This document shows positions 9,244 to 17,725 of a stretch of DNA of 64,000 nucleotides, one piece after another; within the stretch, counting starts at the first letter, position 1; each line of letters begins with the position of its first letter. The notes beneath the pieces are model-generated. The model was given only the letters and a program-made list of their open reading frames with translations. It did not search any database and was not told the origin of the DNA. This stretch comes from Taishania sp037189645 (lineage in GTDB: Bacteria; Bacteroidota; Bacteroidia; Flavobacteriales_D; Crocinitomicaceae): assembly GCA_037189645.1 (NCBI GenBank), contig JBBCIY010000005.1, positions 372,001-436,000 of the forward strand. The letters are read 5' to 3'. A program made the position numbers and the translations under genes.

Positions 9244-9762
9244 TTACTGTTCTACTCTGGTACTGAATTCTTTCAGCTGCAGTTCGTGCTCTTTTATCAA
9301 CCTTCCATTTTCAAATACATATTCGAAAGAAGGCAGACTATACGTTGCCACAACCGCTGCTCCCAAACGTTCAAAAATCTTTTGCGATGACTCAATGGAG
9401 CCCTTTGCACCTCCCCTACCGGTAGATGTACCGCAGATAAACACCTTCTTCCCTTTTACAAATTCCCTGTCAAAACGGCTCAGCCAGTCCATTGTTGATT
9501 TGAAATAGCTCGTATAACTTCCGTTGTGTTCGGAAGTGGCAACCAACAACACATCTGCATCTTTTATCCGTGCATGCAGTTCCTTAATGCAGGAAGGGAT
9601 ACCTGTGTTTTTTTCCGTATCGATCGCATACATCGGGACGTTGAGCTTCCGGAGTTCCAGCAGGTCCATACCGGGCAGGTATTCTTTTCTGATGTATTCC
9701 AGTAATTGATGGTTAATGGAGGCAGAGCTATTACTTCCGGCAAATGCAAGTATTTTTGACAT
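9244..9762 (-). CDS. NAD(P)H-dependent FMN reductase family protein
   Basis: A 172-residue flavodoxin-fold protein. The N-terminal strand and phosphate-binding loop, ILAFAGSNSSASIN, bind the FMN phosphate. LLVATSEHNGSYTSYFKSTMDWLSR is the second family signature (the usual form is PEYNGS..LKNAIDW), and CGTSTGRGGAKG the third. Members use NAD(P)H to reduce FMN, quinones or azo and chromate compounds; the natural substrate here is unknown. E-H in place of the usual E-Y in the PEYNGS motif is a small deviation. A promoter-like element lies 46 bases upstream, and the carbonic-anhydrase-like gene follows in the same direction. Confidence 0.85.
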   Translation of the reverse strand: MSKILAFAGSNSSASINHQLLEYIRKEYLPGMDLLELRKLNVPMYAIDTEKNTGIPSCIKELHARIKDADVLLVATSEHNGSYTSYFKSTMDWLSRFDREFVKGKKVFICGTSTGRGGAKGSIESSQKIFERLGAAVVATYSLPSFEYVFENGRLIKEHELQLKEFSTRVEQ

Positions 9763-9807
9763 GGTTATTTTTTAAGCACCAAGATAGGAAATTTAGCGCA
9801 TAGCAAG

Positions 9808-9835
9808 CAAAACTATCTGGTATTCATTTCTCAAA
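9808..9835 (-). promoter_or_regulatory. Probable promoter for FMN reductase operon
   Basis: Read on the minus strand: TTTG (9832-9835), 16 bases, then TAGTTTTG (9808-9815), matching TTTG-N-TAnnTTTG. Transcription would start near 9800, about 40 bases before the ATG at 9762. Confidence 0.45.
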
Positions 9836-9842
9836 TCACTCA

Positions 9843-12647
9843 TTATCTGGACGCTGTACCGAAATTTCTCAAATTATAGGTAGCCGTCAGCATAAAATAA
9901 CGGTTCAATACCCTTGATTCCACATCCTCGATGTAGTTTGCCGTCACATTTCTGACAATACTGTTGTTGCTGTTGAGAATATCAAACACTGACAAACGAA
10001 CCTCCAGCTGTTTCTGCTTCAGCAATTTATACCCCACTCCCGCGTTCCACACCATGATCGTTTGATTGAACCCGTCGGCCAGTCCCGCATACGCATTCAG
10101 CGCGTAATTCGTATTGAATACCAGCCGTTCTGCGATGATCCAGTTAAAACGCGCGCTGACGTTCTGCACAAAGTATTCGTTGTTCGCCCGGTTTTGCCGG
10201 TTGTTCACCGCATTGTTGTAGTTAAATGTATATCCCAGTGTAAAATCAATGTTTGAGCTGATATTGCTCGCGATGACAATCCCGGCGTTCGCATTCCTGG
10301 TCTGCGACTTATTTACTTCGTTGTTAATCAGCCCCGGGGTAACACCATAACCTCCTCCCAGGTTAAAATTCAGGTTTACTTTCAAAGGGGTAACCGGGAT
10401 CCCGTAGGAAATGTAAGCCCGTGTATTCCAGTTACCATCCAGGTTCACAGGAATCCTGTACTGAGATCCCCTTGCCAGCTGAATTTCTCCATTGATAATG
10501 GTATCGTTTTCAGCGATAAAAGACGAATTGGTAATGTAATTGGACGCCATCTCCCCTGAAAGGAAAACAAAGAAATTACTCCCTTTCCGGATATTCGTTA
10601 CATTGAACCGGCTGAAAACACGGTGATTGTACTGTTGTTTCAGGTTTTCATTTCCCGAATAGAGCGATAACGGGTTGGAATTATCAATCACGTTCTGCAG
10701 CTGGTCAATGGAAGGTGTCCGTGTGCTTGCGCGGTAATTGACCTGGATCGATTTTGTTTTTGAAAAATCGTATTTGAAACGAAGATTGGGCAGGATGTTA
10801 TGAAATACCAGCTTTACGTTTCTATCGACCGGGAATTCCTGATTATTCAGCAATGTATTATTCTGGTAATTCACTCCAACCTGGAGGTTTACTTTTTCTT
10901 TCTGGTAACGGAAATTCGTTCCGGCCTCGTTCCCGATCGTCCGGTTCCTGAAGACATTGGAAAGCAGTGTGTCCATTGCATTGTACAATCCTGTGAAGGC
11001 ATCGTAATTATACGTTCGTTTGTCCGCATTGCTCACGTTGAACGAAGGAGTATATGCAAACTCTCCCGACCAGTATTCTCCCAAAGGTTCCGTATATGAA
11101 ATACGGGCAGAAGTTGTATAGCCATCCGTGTAATTATCTGCAAACTGGTTGATTTCACGAAGGGAATCTCCCAGAACGGCATCGTAAAACCAGGAGGTGG
11201 ATTCCTGCCCGTTCTCTCCGTTTCTGTTCGTGTACGTACCCGACAGGTTTACAGACAACGTCCGTTTCGGCTTCATAAACCGGTGCCTCCATAAAACAGA
11301 AGTACCGGCATTGATCCCGCTGTTGTTGCTGAATGTTGAATTTGCGAGCTGGTTGAGAAGTGTCTGCTGGTTATCCTGTGTCAGACCATAGGTCTGCTGC
11401 TCTCTGTCATTTCCCTGGTAGCTCAGCCTCGGAATAATGACCAGGGAGTTGAGCGAGTCGAGCTGGATGTCGAACTTAAAATTTACCCGGTGGTTAAAAT
11501 TCCTCGTAACTGCAGAGTAATCTTCATCGTAGAGCTGTCCTGCCTGGGTCGATACGAAATATTCCCGCCCTGTTTTCTGTGTGTTCTCATTTTTGGAAGC
11601 ATTGAAGAAATAACTCCCGGTAATTTTGGTTTTTTCGCCCCATTTATCGGAATAGTTGACCCCGATGGAATGTGTCGTGCTCACCCCGGTTTGCTGTCCC
11701 ACCATAAAATTTTCCGTAGCTCCCATTCCCCCGGAGCCTCTTCCTCCCCTTCCTCCTCCCGGACCGGAAGAACCTGACGAGCCTGAAAGCCCCAGGATAT
11801 CCTCTGATGAAAAATTCTGCTGGTTGACATTGTTCGTCATACCGATGATCGAAATTTTGCTTGTGCCTTTAAAGATATTGACATTTAACCCTGCCAGGTA
11901 CAGGTCGGGATATCCATACCCCGCGTAAATCTTGCCGAACTGCCCTTGGTTCTTCCCGGGTTTCGTCACAATATTCAAAGCTTTCGCCTCACTTCCGTCG
12001 GAAATCCCCGTAAACCGCGCCTGGTCACTTTCATTGTCATAGACCTGGATTTTGGAAACAATTTCGGCGGGAAGGTTTTTCAATGCTGCCGACGCGTCAT
12101 CGCCAAAGAATTCCTCGCCATCAATGAATACTTTCCGGATCTCTTCCCCCTGCGCTTTGACAACGCCGTTTTCAATCGTGATTCCAGGCATTTTTGCAAC
12201 CAGGTCTTCCACCGTCGCATCCGGGTTTGTTTTGAAGGCATCCGCATTGTACTGGGTCGTATCTCCTTTCTGCTCCACACGGATCGCAGTCGCCTCTACA
12301 TTCACCTCATCAATGATCTTCGCATTGGCAGAAAGCGTTATATCTTTTTGATTCTCCCCGGCTGAAAGCCGGATATCCTGGATATAATCATGGTAACTGA
12401 AAAAAGTAACTTTCAGGATGTAGTTTCCCGGCCGGGCAGTCAGCGAGTAGCGTCCTTCATCATCCGTAGCTGCTCCTGTAACAATGGAAGAATCTGCCGT
12501 TGAAAGGAGCAAGATCCGTGCGCCGGAAATCACTTCGGAGGTTTCCTTGTCCAGTATCTTACCCGATAACCTGGCATCCTGTGCATGCAAAGAGAAAAAA
12601 CTGAAAAAGATGATAATCAAGGTAATGATCCTGGCAAAACTATTCAT
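9843..12647 (-). CDS. TonB-dependent-receptor-like outer-membrane barrel protein
   Basis: A 934-residue outer-membrane protein. A signal peptide (residues 1-22, ending SLHAQ) precedes a carboxypeptidase-D regulatory-like domain (about 25-110: LSGKILDKETSEVISGARI). A plug-like domain follows (about 125-225: VEDLVAKMPGITIENGVV, VFIDGEEFFGDD), then a long beta-barrel with alternating aromatic strands. A very glycine-rich segment lies at about residues 289-309, probably an exposed loop. The architecture fits the 'outer membrane beta-barrel' relatives of SusC/TonB receptors. No SusD partner or degradative genes are nearby, so the ligand cannot be guessed. A -7 box abuts the ATG (see 12652-12659). 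Confidence 0.85.
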   Translation of the reverse strand: MNSFARIITLIIIFFSFFSLHAQDARLSGKILDKETSEVISGARILLLSTADSSIVTGAATDDEGRYSLTARPGNYILKVTFFSYHDYIQDIRLSAGENQKDITLSANAKIIDEVNVEATAIRVEQKGDTTQYNADAFKTNPDATVEDLVAKMPGITIENGVVKAQGEEIRKVFIDGEEFFGDDASAALKNLPAEIVSKIQVYDNESDQARFTGISDGSEAKALNIVTKPGKNQGQFGKIYAGYGYPDLYLAGLNVNIFKGTSKISIIGMTNNVNQQNFSSEDILGLSGSSGSSGPGGGRGGRGSGGMGATENFMVGQQTGVSTTHSIGVNYSDKWGEKTKITGSYFFNASKNENTQKTGREYFVSTQAGQLYDEDYSAVTRNFNHRVNFKFDIQLDSLNSLVIIPRLSYQGNDREQQTYGLTQDNQQTLLNQLANSTFSNNSGINAGTSVLWRHRFMKPKRTLSVNLSGTYTNRNGENGQESTSWFYDAVLGDSLREINQFADNYTDGYTTSARISYTEPLGEYWSGEFAYTPSFNVSNADKRTYNYDAFTGLYNAMDTLLSNVFRNRTIGNEAGTNFRYQKEKVNLQVGVNYQNNTLLNNQEFPVDRNVKLVFHNILPNLRFKYDFSKTKSIQVNYRASTRTPSIDQLQNVIDNSNPLSLYSGNENLKQQYNHRVFSRFNVTNIRKGSNFFVFLSGEMASNYITNSSFIAENDTIINGEIQLARGSQYRIPVNLDGNWNTRAYISYGIPVTPLKVNLNFNLGGGYGVTPGLINNEVNKSQTRNANAGIVIASNISSNIDFTLGYTFNYNNAVNNRQNRANNEYFVQNVSARFNWIIAERLVFNTNYALNAYAGLADGFNQTIMVWNAGVGYKLLKQKQLEVRLSVFDILNSNNSIVRNVTANYIEDVESRVLNRYFMLTATYNLRNFGTASR

Positions 12648-12651
12648 AAAA

Positions 12652-12659
12652 CAAAATTA
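12652..12659 (-). promoter_or_regulatory. -7 box four bases before barrel-protein ATG
   Basis: On the minus strand TAATTTTG, then TTTT, then ATG (12647). A -7 box this close puts the transcription start at or next to the start codon, so the mRNA would be leaderless or nearly so. Confidence 0.4.
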
Positions 12660-12804
12660 CTTTTATTAAGCAAGTATATGACAATTAAAAAGTAAAAACG
12701 TTTAATCGGATGGGGAATTTAGCACCGTCATCAGAATTTATCAGTTCTATCTTAGTGGTATATTCTCTCTATTATCTAATGAGCTCTTGTTGTTATTTAT
12801 GAAT

Positions 12805-12939
12805 TTACCGATTTCTTTTTGCTTCATCAATTCCCTGACTTCTCAGGAATTTACGTAACCCTACGATTACTTCCTCCAGTTTAAAGTAGCGATATTTAAT
12901 TGCTTTTGAGGGGGAGTCAATTATTATAATTTTTTCCTT
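12805..12939 (-). pseudogene. Remnant copy of the toxin linker module
   Basis: Bases 12821-12897 match 13947-14023 of the large toxin gene at 73 of 77 positions, in the same orientation. Translated in the matching frame, the remnant has 27 of 30 residues identical to the toxin (KA-KY-YFKLEE-IVGLRKF and on to GIDEAK). Immediately after GIDEAK it diverges and stops (RNR, then TAA at 12805-12807), and upstream it meets an in-frame TAG at 12940-12942, without a start codon. It is therefore a broken fragment. Weaker similarity (IIDSPSKA against LIDVTAKA) extends a little on the N-terminal side. It lies about 1.05 kb past the matching part of the intact gene, downstream of the putative immunity gene, where displaced cassettes of polymorphic toxins usually sit. 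Confidence 0.85.
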
Positions 12940-13047
12940 CTAGAAAACAGGTAATTTATTTGGAATATTATCGCTTTACTTTTGAGATTTTAACACAGCA
13001 TTAGAATAGGAGTAAGTCATGAAAAAACAAGTGTTTACATATTGTAA

Positions 13048-13377
13048 TTATACGTTACTAAATAGGATCTCCTCATTTGAATCATTTGAAGTTACCATCA
13101 AAACAAATTCCTTTAGTTGATCATAACCCTCTTTGTGATTTTTGGTTTTTAAGTGATTGAATATGACTGTAATTAATTCTGGACAAGAATCTAGATCAAT
13201 AGTATAGATTACGGGATGATAGGGACTAATATCAATAAACCCAATTTCATGTGCACATTTGGGACAGGTATTAGGTTCAATAATATAAATTATTCGCTCC
13301 TCAAAATGATGATTGCATGACGGACAATTTAAGCTCCCGCCCCTAGATTTCTTATTAAATTTATTATACCACTTCAT
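13048..13377 (-). CDS. Small zinc-ribbon protein, candidate immunity protein
   Basis: A 109-residue protein not recognised as any named family. The ATG at 13377 lies four bases after the toxin gene's stop codon, so the two are almost certainly cotranscribed. The N-terminal half has two CxxC knuckles (CPSCNHHFEE and CPKCAHEIGF, about residues 18-42), which should bind one zinc. The C-terminal half is acidic (DLDSCPELITVIF, NDSNEEILF) with predicted helices. There is no signal peptide, so it stays in the cytoplasm. A small acidic cytoplasmic protein directly behind a toxin-like gene suggests immunity; that role is inferred from position only. A transcriptional regulator of the toxin gene is the main alternative. 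Confidence 0.6.
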   Translation of the reverse strand: MKWYNKFNKKSRGGSLNCPSCNHHFEERIIYIIEPNTCPKCAHEIGFIDISPYHPVIYTIDLDSCPELITVIFNHLKTKNHKEGYDQLKEFVLMVTSNDSNEEILFSNV

Positions 13378-13381
13378 AGTT

Positions 13382-16300
13382 TTAAAAATTTTCTTGAACA
13401 AATTTTTCAGCCTCCATATCAATGTCAAGATTTAGAGACTTTCCAAAATCAGGGATTTCAAAATTGGATGGGTACTTTGAAGGTGGGTAAAATCCTGAAT
13501 ACTCACCAATTTTTAACATCTTTCTCAATCCTTCGTCGGATATTTCTGGATGAATTCTAATAGGTATATTTGTTTCACCTAGACGTTCCAATGCTGCTAA
13601 TCTATGATGTCCATCTATAATTATAATCTGTCCATCAGGCATTGTAAACCCTTCAATTGGAGGCCCACTCTCAAGATTATAACCATTTGATTTAAAATCC
13701 TTCATTAAGTCGTCAATATGATTAGGTGGTGTTCCTTTTTTTGGTACGCCATGTAACTTTTGAACTCTATTTATAGAAACTTCAGTAGTTCCAAATTTAT
13801 TTACACCAACTCTTTTTACAACCGGAATTATTCCATTTGTTTTCTCCAAAGAACTCTCTACTAAGTTACCATTTTCTTTTGGTTTTACATTGGATGTTTC
13901 GGAAATTTCATCCAACACTTTCTGTAAATCTTCATCCGGTATTTTAGCTTCATCAATTCCCTGGCTTCTCAGGAATTTACGTAATCCTACGATTCCTTCC
14001 TCCAGTTTAAAGTAGCCATATTTTACGGCCTTAGCTGTAACATCAATCAGTTCAGCCAAAGGAATGCGATTCATTCCTAACGAATTATTGGTAGCAATAT
14101 GCAGCTTTCTTAAGCTTTCTCTGAGATCCTGCTGTGCGATTTCTATTTTTGACGGACCAACGACACCCGTTCCTTTATTCAAAATTTTCAGATTCTCCAA
14201 CTCTTCACCAAACTTTTGTTCAAGTCGTGACAGATCATTCGGCGAAAGTTTGGACAGGTTAATTTCTCCGAGCGAACTACTAAATTTACTTTGAGCTTTA
14301 ACTATGTCCATAAAATCATCAAATGACTTCACTCCTTTATTGATTAAGGTCTTCATCAACTTTGTCATAGCATCAAACACTTCAGGTTTCAAACCATTCA
14401 TAGCTTTGATCCCATGACCATCAAGGATTTTTGATAGGTTTTGAAAAACATCGTCAACTTCTTTATTGAGTTGAACGGCATTTGTATTTTGAATTTGCTT
14501 TACGTAGTTGACGTCATCCAATTTTTTGGTAATTCCTTCAACCATCTCAGCTGCTTGAGTTTTACCTAATACCCTTGGTGCATTTTCGGTAATTTCTTTA
14601 AGGAATTTTGGTTTAAGCAGCTTTCCGGACTTAAATAAAATGACTGATTTCCCTAATAATCCTATTATTTTGAGGGCTGCGAAAAAATCAAGCCCCAAAC
14701 CGATCATATCCCAAAAAAACCATGAATTATCCGGCGTAATGGAACTTAATGAGGCCTCAGGAACCGGAGCTGTGCCAGATGCAGCTTTCATAAACTCATA
14801 ATCTTTATAATGGCGGTAAAACTGTATAGCAGATGTCCCGACAGCACCCAAACCTGCCATTAGCACCAGAGCAGGCGCAGTCCCTATTCCGGTTGCAGCC
14901 AGAATTCCTAACCCAATATTGATGACTGTTAGAAATAGATCGAGAGGATCAAAATTCATGATCCAAATTTGGTCATCTATAATTTTTCTGGCGGCAGTAT
15001 CTGCTTCTGGATCTATCCCAAGGTCAAATCGGGTTAGAGCGACGACATTGTCCAGTTTCCAGACCGACTTTGGAGATTTTTTTAAGGCTTCTCTGGTTTT
15101 TTTAATATTTTGCAACATTTCCTGAGCCCCTTGGTTTATGATTAGCTTTATATCACTTGTACTCACATTTTTAGAAGCATCATCGGTTTTTGCTGGATTA
15201 AAAGGATCCTCAAAAAGCCCCGAATAAGTGGTGTTAGTATAAGGATTTGTTTTCCCATCACTAACCTGCTTTTTTTGAATGAAATCATATTGAGGCATAC
15301 CGTAGGGTTGATAAACGAGCCCAAGATTCCCCATTAGCTGGTCCATTTTCGATTCACTTTTTGAAAAATAACTAATCAATGGATGATCACTACCAAGATT
15401 ACGTACTTTACTTTCTGCGTTTTTAGCATGTCTCTGCCCCATTGATGCCCAGTCATTCACTTCGCTGTTTCCCGTTGTCATTACATATCGTTCATCTTCC
15501 CATTTTTCATGAAAATAATTTTCATATTCTTCTCTAGCTGGTGCCAATGCCTTAGTTAACTGCTCAATTCTTTCAGGGTTTTTCTTGTATGAATCAAGTT
15601 CCAGTCGAATCAAAATTTCGGTATTGTCCAACATGTTGTTGGCAATTTGTAAAGCTCTTCGTTGGAATAAATCGTTCAGCTTATCCATGTGCTTCCAAAA
15701 GTCCGGCGCACCATCAAACCCATGATCATGTGCCGTCTCGTCAAATAGCTTTGTGGTTACTAATGAAGAAACTGTAAGTGAGGCATCGTTATTAGAAATC
15801 GAAGATGTTGTAGAGGTTATATCATCTGCTTTATATGCCTTATAGACCTCATTTGCATCGGATGTCGACATTTTCTTTATCAACTTTTTATCCTCATCAG
15901 AAATAGTGTCGAGAGGTTTATAAGGAGATTCATCGATTTCAGGAATTAAGTGTTGTACTTTTTCGTATATAGCTTCTCGGGTTATAGGGGTATATAATCC
16001 AAAGCCCACTTTCGGCTTTTTTCCAAAAAGTTCAAGTTGAACTTTTTCAACTTGTATTCTAAACGGTTCACTGGCATACCCTCGCTCTTGAATTTTTTTA
16101 ACGATCTCTTTAGAAACACCTATTTCTTTAAGATAAATAAGAAAATAACTTAATTCCTGAGGACTGATAGGGTTAGCCAAGTAATATTTTTCAACTGCAT
16201 CTTTTTGCTGCATTCCGGAAGTCCACCCGGTTTCATTATCGACAAAGAACCAAAAACCATCAAATTTTCTAATCCTGGTATACCTTGATGCGGCTGAATA

Positions 16301-17482
16301 ATCTTTTGCAACAATGTATAGTGCATCAACTTCTTCGCCATAGTAAATGCCTTTCCCCCAATACACGGAGCTTACGCCTCCGGTAATTTCTACAAGTCTT
16401 TTGTCGAGTGCTGCAATACTTGCTTTACCTTCATCCAGCTTCGATTGGATTAAATCTTCGTCCGGAGCACCAGCAGTACGTTTTAAATTTCCGGTAGCTT
16501 CAATGATCTTTACCGTAGAACTGATGAGGTCAGTAAATTCGGTATCCTGCAGTCGAACTAATTCCAGAACATCTGAAGAATTTTGAATTTTGAGATTGAA
16601 ATCGACTAAACTAGTTTGTTGCTGAGACAGTTGTGAAACAGCAGTTTCAAACCGGCTTTTATCACCTTCCATATCTCCAATAGCTGTTTGAAGATTCAGA
16701 ATAAGCTCCTGGTACATATCCAGAACCGTATCATACTGAACCAGGAAATCCTGGGTTTTATTTTCGGGGAACCCGGTCAATGTAAGAACAGCATTGTCTT
16801 TAGATTTAATTGCATCATTAAGGTACTTGTCAGCAGTATTGATATGGTTTAAAACTTCACTAATATCTCTTTCCGTATCAAGGATTAATGCTTCTTTTAG
16901 AACTTTAATTACATCGATGATTTTTTTATTGATACTTGTAATGACATCTTTAACAGTATTTTTTATTGTGGTAACCTTGTGTTCCAATACATCAACATAA
17001 TCAGGAAACCATTTATCGAGTAACCTGTAATATTTTTTTGTTCCCCAAAAATTGTGTTCGGATCTGTTCATTCTTTTTTGAAACCGATCCCTTTTTGCTA
17101 TAAATTTATTTTTCTTCTCTTCTTTTGTTCGTAGTTTTTTGTTGTCAGTACTCCCTAAATCGATCCCTTGATTAATCAATTCCAGTTTATGTGCAGCATA
17201 TATGTTGAACTCGCTTTTTAATTTCTCTTGTTCCTCAGGATCAATTTCTTCATGATTAAAGGGGTCAAAAAAATCTCCTTCTCTCGCATTATTATTTTCC
17301 TGCTGCTGAAAGGAACCGGCTGCATCCTCGTGTATGATGGCGCTTTCAGCAACATTCGCTTCATGGTCTGCCAGATCAGCATTTCCCTCCCCGACCGCAT
17401 GCTGACCTTCCCTTCGCTGCCGCCAAAGTTCATGCAGGGGCACTTCTTCCTGCTTACGTGTCTGGTATTTATAATCGTACAT
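13382..17482 (-). CDS. Polymorphic-toxin-like protein with C-terminal ParB-type domain
   Basis: About 1366 residues from the ATG at 17482; a TTG at 17509 would add nine. No signal peptide or T9SS tail. The first 80 residues are polar and low in complexity. Residues about 100-370 are helical and coiled-coil rich, and the middle (to about 830) is unrecognised. Two hydrophobic glycine-rich stretches (about 841-884, GLGILAATGIGTAPALVLMA; and about 921-947) could enter a membrane. A helical linker (about 1150-1180, YFKLEEGIVGLRKFLRSQG) precedes the C-terminal domain. That domain (about 1230-1366) has the ParB/sulfiredoxin pattern: VSINRVQKL, then DGHHRLAALERLG with D1290 and R1294, then IPIRI. ParB-fold domains occur as toxin tips in known polymorphic toxins. 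The delivery route is unknown. The gene is visibly AT-richer than its neighbours, as in transferred DNA. Confidence 0.65.
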   Translation of the reverse strand: MYDYKYQTRKQEEVPLHELWRQRREGQHAVGEGNADLADHEANVAESAIIHEDAAGSFQQQENNNAREGDFFDPFNHEEIDPEEQEKLKSEFNIYAAHKLELINQGIDLGSTDNKKLRTKEEKKNKFIAKRDRFQKRMNRSEHNFWGTKKYYRLLDKWFPDYVDVLEHKVTTIKNTVKDVITSINKKIIDVIKVLKEALILDTERDISEVLNHINTADKYLNDAIKSKDNAVLTLTGFPENKTQDFLVQYDTVLDMYQELILNLQTAIGDMEGDKSRFETAVSQLSQQQTSLVDFNLKIQNSSDVLELVRLQDTEFTDLISSTVKIIEATGNLKRTAGAPDEDLIQSKLDEGKASIAALDKRLVEITGGVSSVYWGKGIYYGEEVDALYIVAKDYSAASRYTRIRKFDGFWFFVDNETGWTSGMQQKDAVEKYYLANPISPQELSYFLIYLKEIGVSKEIVKKIQERGYASEPFRIQVEKVQLELFGKKPKVGFGLYTPITREAIYEKVQHLIPEIDESPYKPLDTISDEDKKLIKKMSTSDANEVYKAYKADDITSTTSSISNNDASLTVSSLVTTKLFDETAHDHGFDGAPDFWKHMDKLNDLFQRRALQIANNMLDNTEILIRLELDSYKKNPERIEQLTKALAPAREEYENYFHEKWEDERYVMTTGNSEVNDWASMGQRHAKNAESKVRNLGSDHPLISYFSKSESKMDQLMGNLGLVYQPYGMPQYDFIQKKQVSDGKTNPYTNTTYSGLFEDPFNPAKTDDASKNVSTSDIKLIINQGAQEMLQNIKKTREALKKSPKSVWKLDNVVALTRFDLGIDPEADTAARKIIDDQIWIMNFDPLDLFLTVINIGLGILAATGIGTAPALVLMAGLGAVGTSAIQFYRHYKDYEFMKAASGTAPVPEASLSSITPDNSWFFWDMIGLGLDFFAALKIIGLLGKSVILFKSGKLLKPKFLKEITENAPRVLGKTQAAEMVEGITKKLDDVNYVKQIQNTNAVQLNKEVDDVFQNLSKILDGHGIKAMNGLKPEVFDAMTKLMKTLINKGVKSFDDFMDIVKAQSKFSSSLGEINLSKLSPNDLSRLEQKFGEELENLKILNKGTGVVGPSKIEIAQQDLRESLRKLHIATNNSLGMNRIPLAELIDVTAKAVKYGYFKLEEGIVGLRKFLRSQGIDEAKIPDEDLQKVLDEISETSNVKPKENGNLVESSLEKTNGIIPVVKRVGVNKFGTTEVSINRVQKLHGVPKKGTPPNHIDDLMKDFKSNGYNLESGPPIEGFTMPDGQIIIIDGHHRLAALERLGETNIPIRIHPEISDEGLRKMLKIGEYSGFYPPSKYPSNFEIPDFGKSLNLDIDMEAEKFVQENF

Positions 17483-17725
17483 CTGGGGGTGTTTTTCCCG
17501 GGCCTCCAATTCTCGGAAAAATAAGAATACCGGTCAAGGACACGCAAGCAAATTCCAGGACATGAAAAAATACTGTTCAGAAGTTATCGTCACAGAAAAA
17601 TACCAATCAAACAACTGATTATCAATAACCAAAACAACTATCAGTACTTACAAAAACAGACACATAAAAGATTAAACCAAATCCGGTTATAACCTCGTAA
17701 CCAGTCAAATAGATAACAGAAATCC

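Larger units (their letters stand above)
12648..13047. other. AT-rich intergenic stretch holding one gene remnant
   Basis: About 400 bases without an intact gene, between the barrel-protein gene and the small zinc-ribbon gene. The only recognisable content is the toxin-linker remnant at 12805-12939. No RNA gene, terminator hairpin with a T run, or insertion-sequence end was seen in the remainder. Confidence 0.7.

Noticed and set aside
17218..17547. 109-codon frame overlapping the N-terminus of the toxin-like protein, considered as a frameshifted start
   Set aside because: Composition is not protein-like and it does not join sensibly to the main frame; the ATG at 17482 (or TTG at 17509) suffices.
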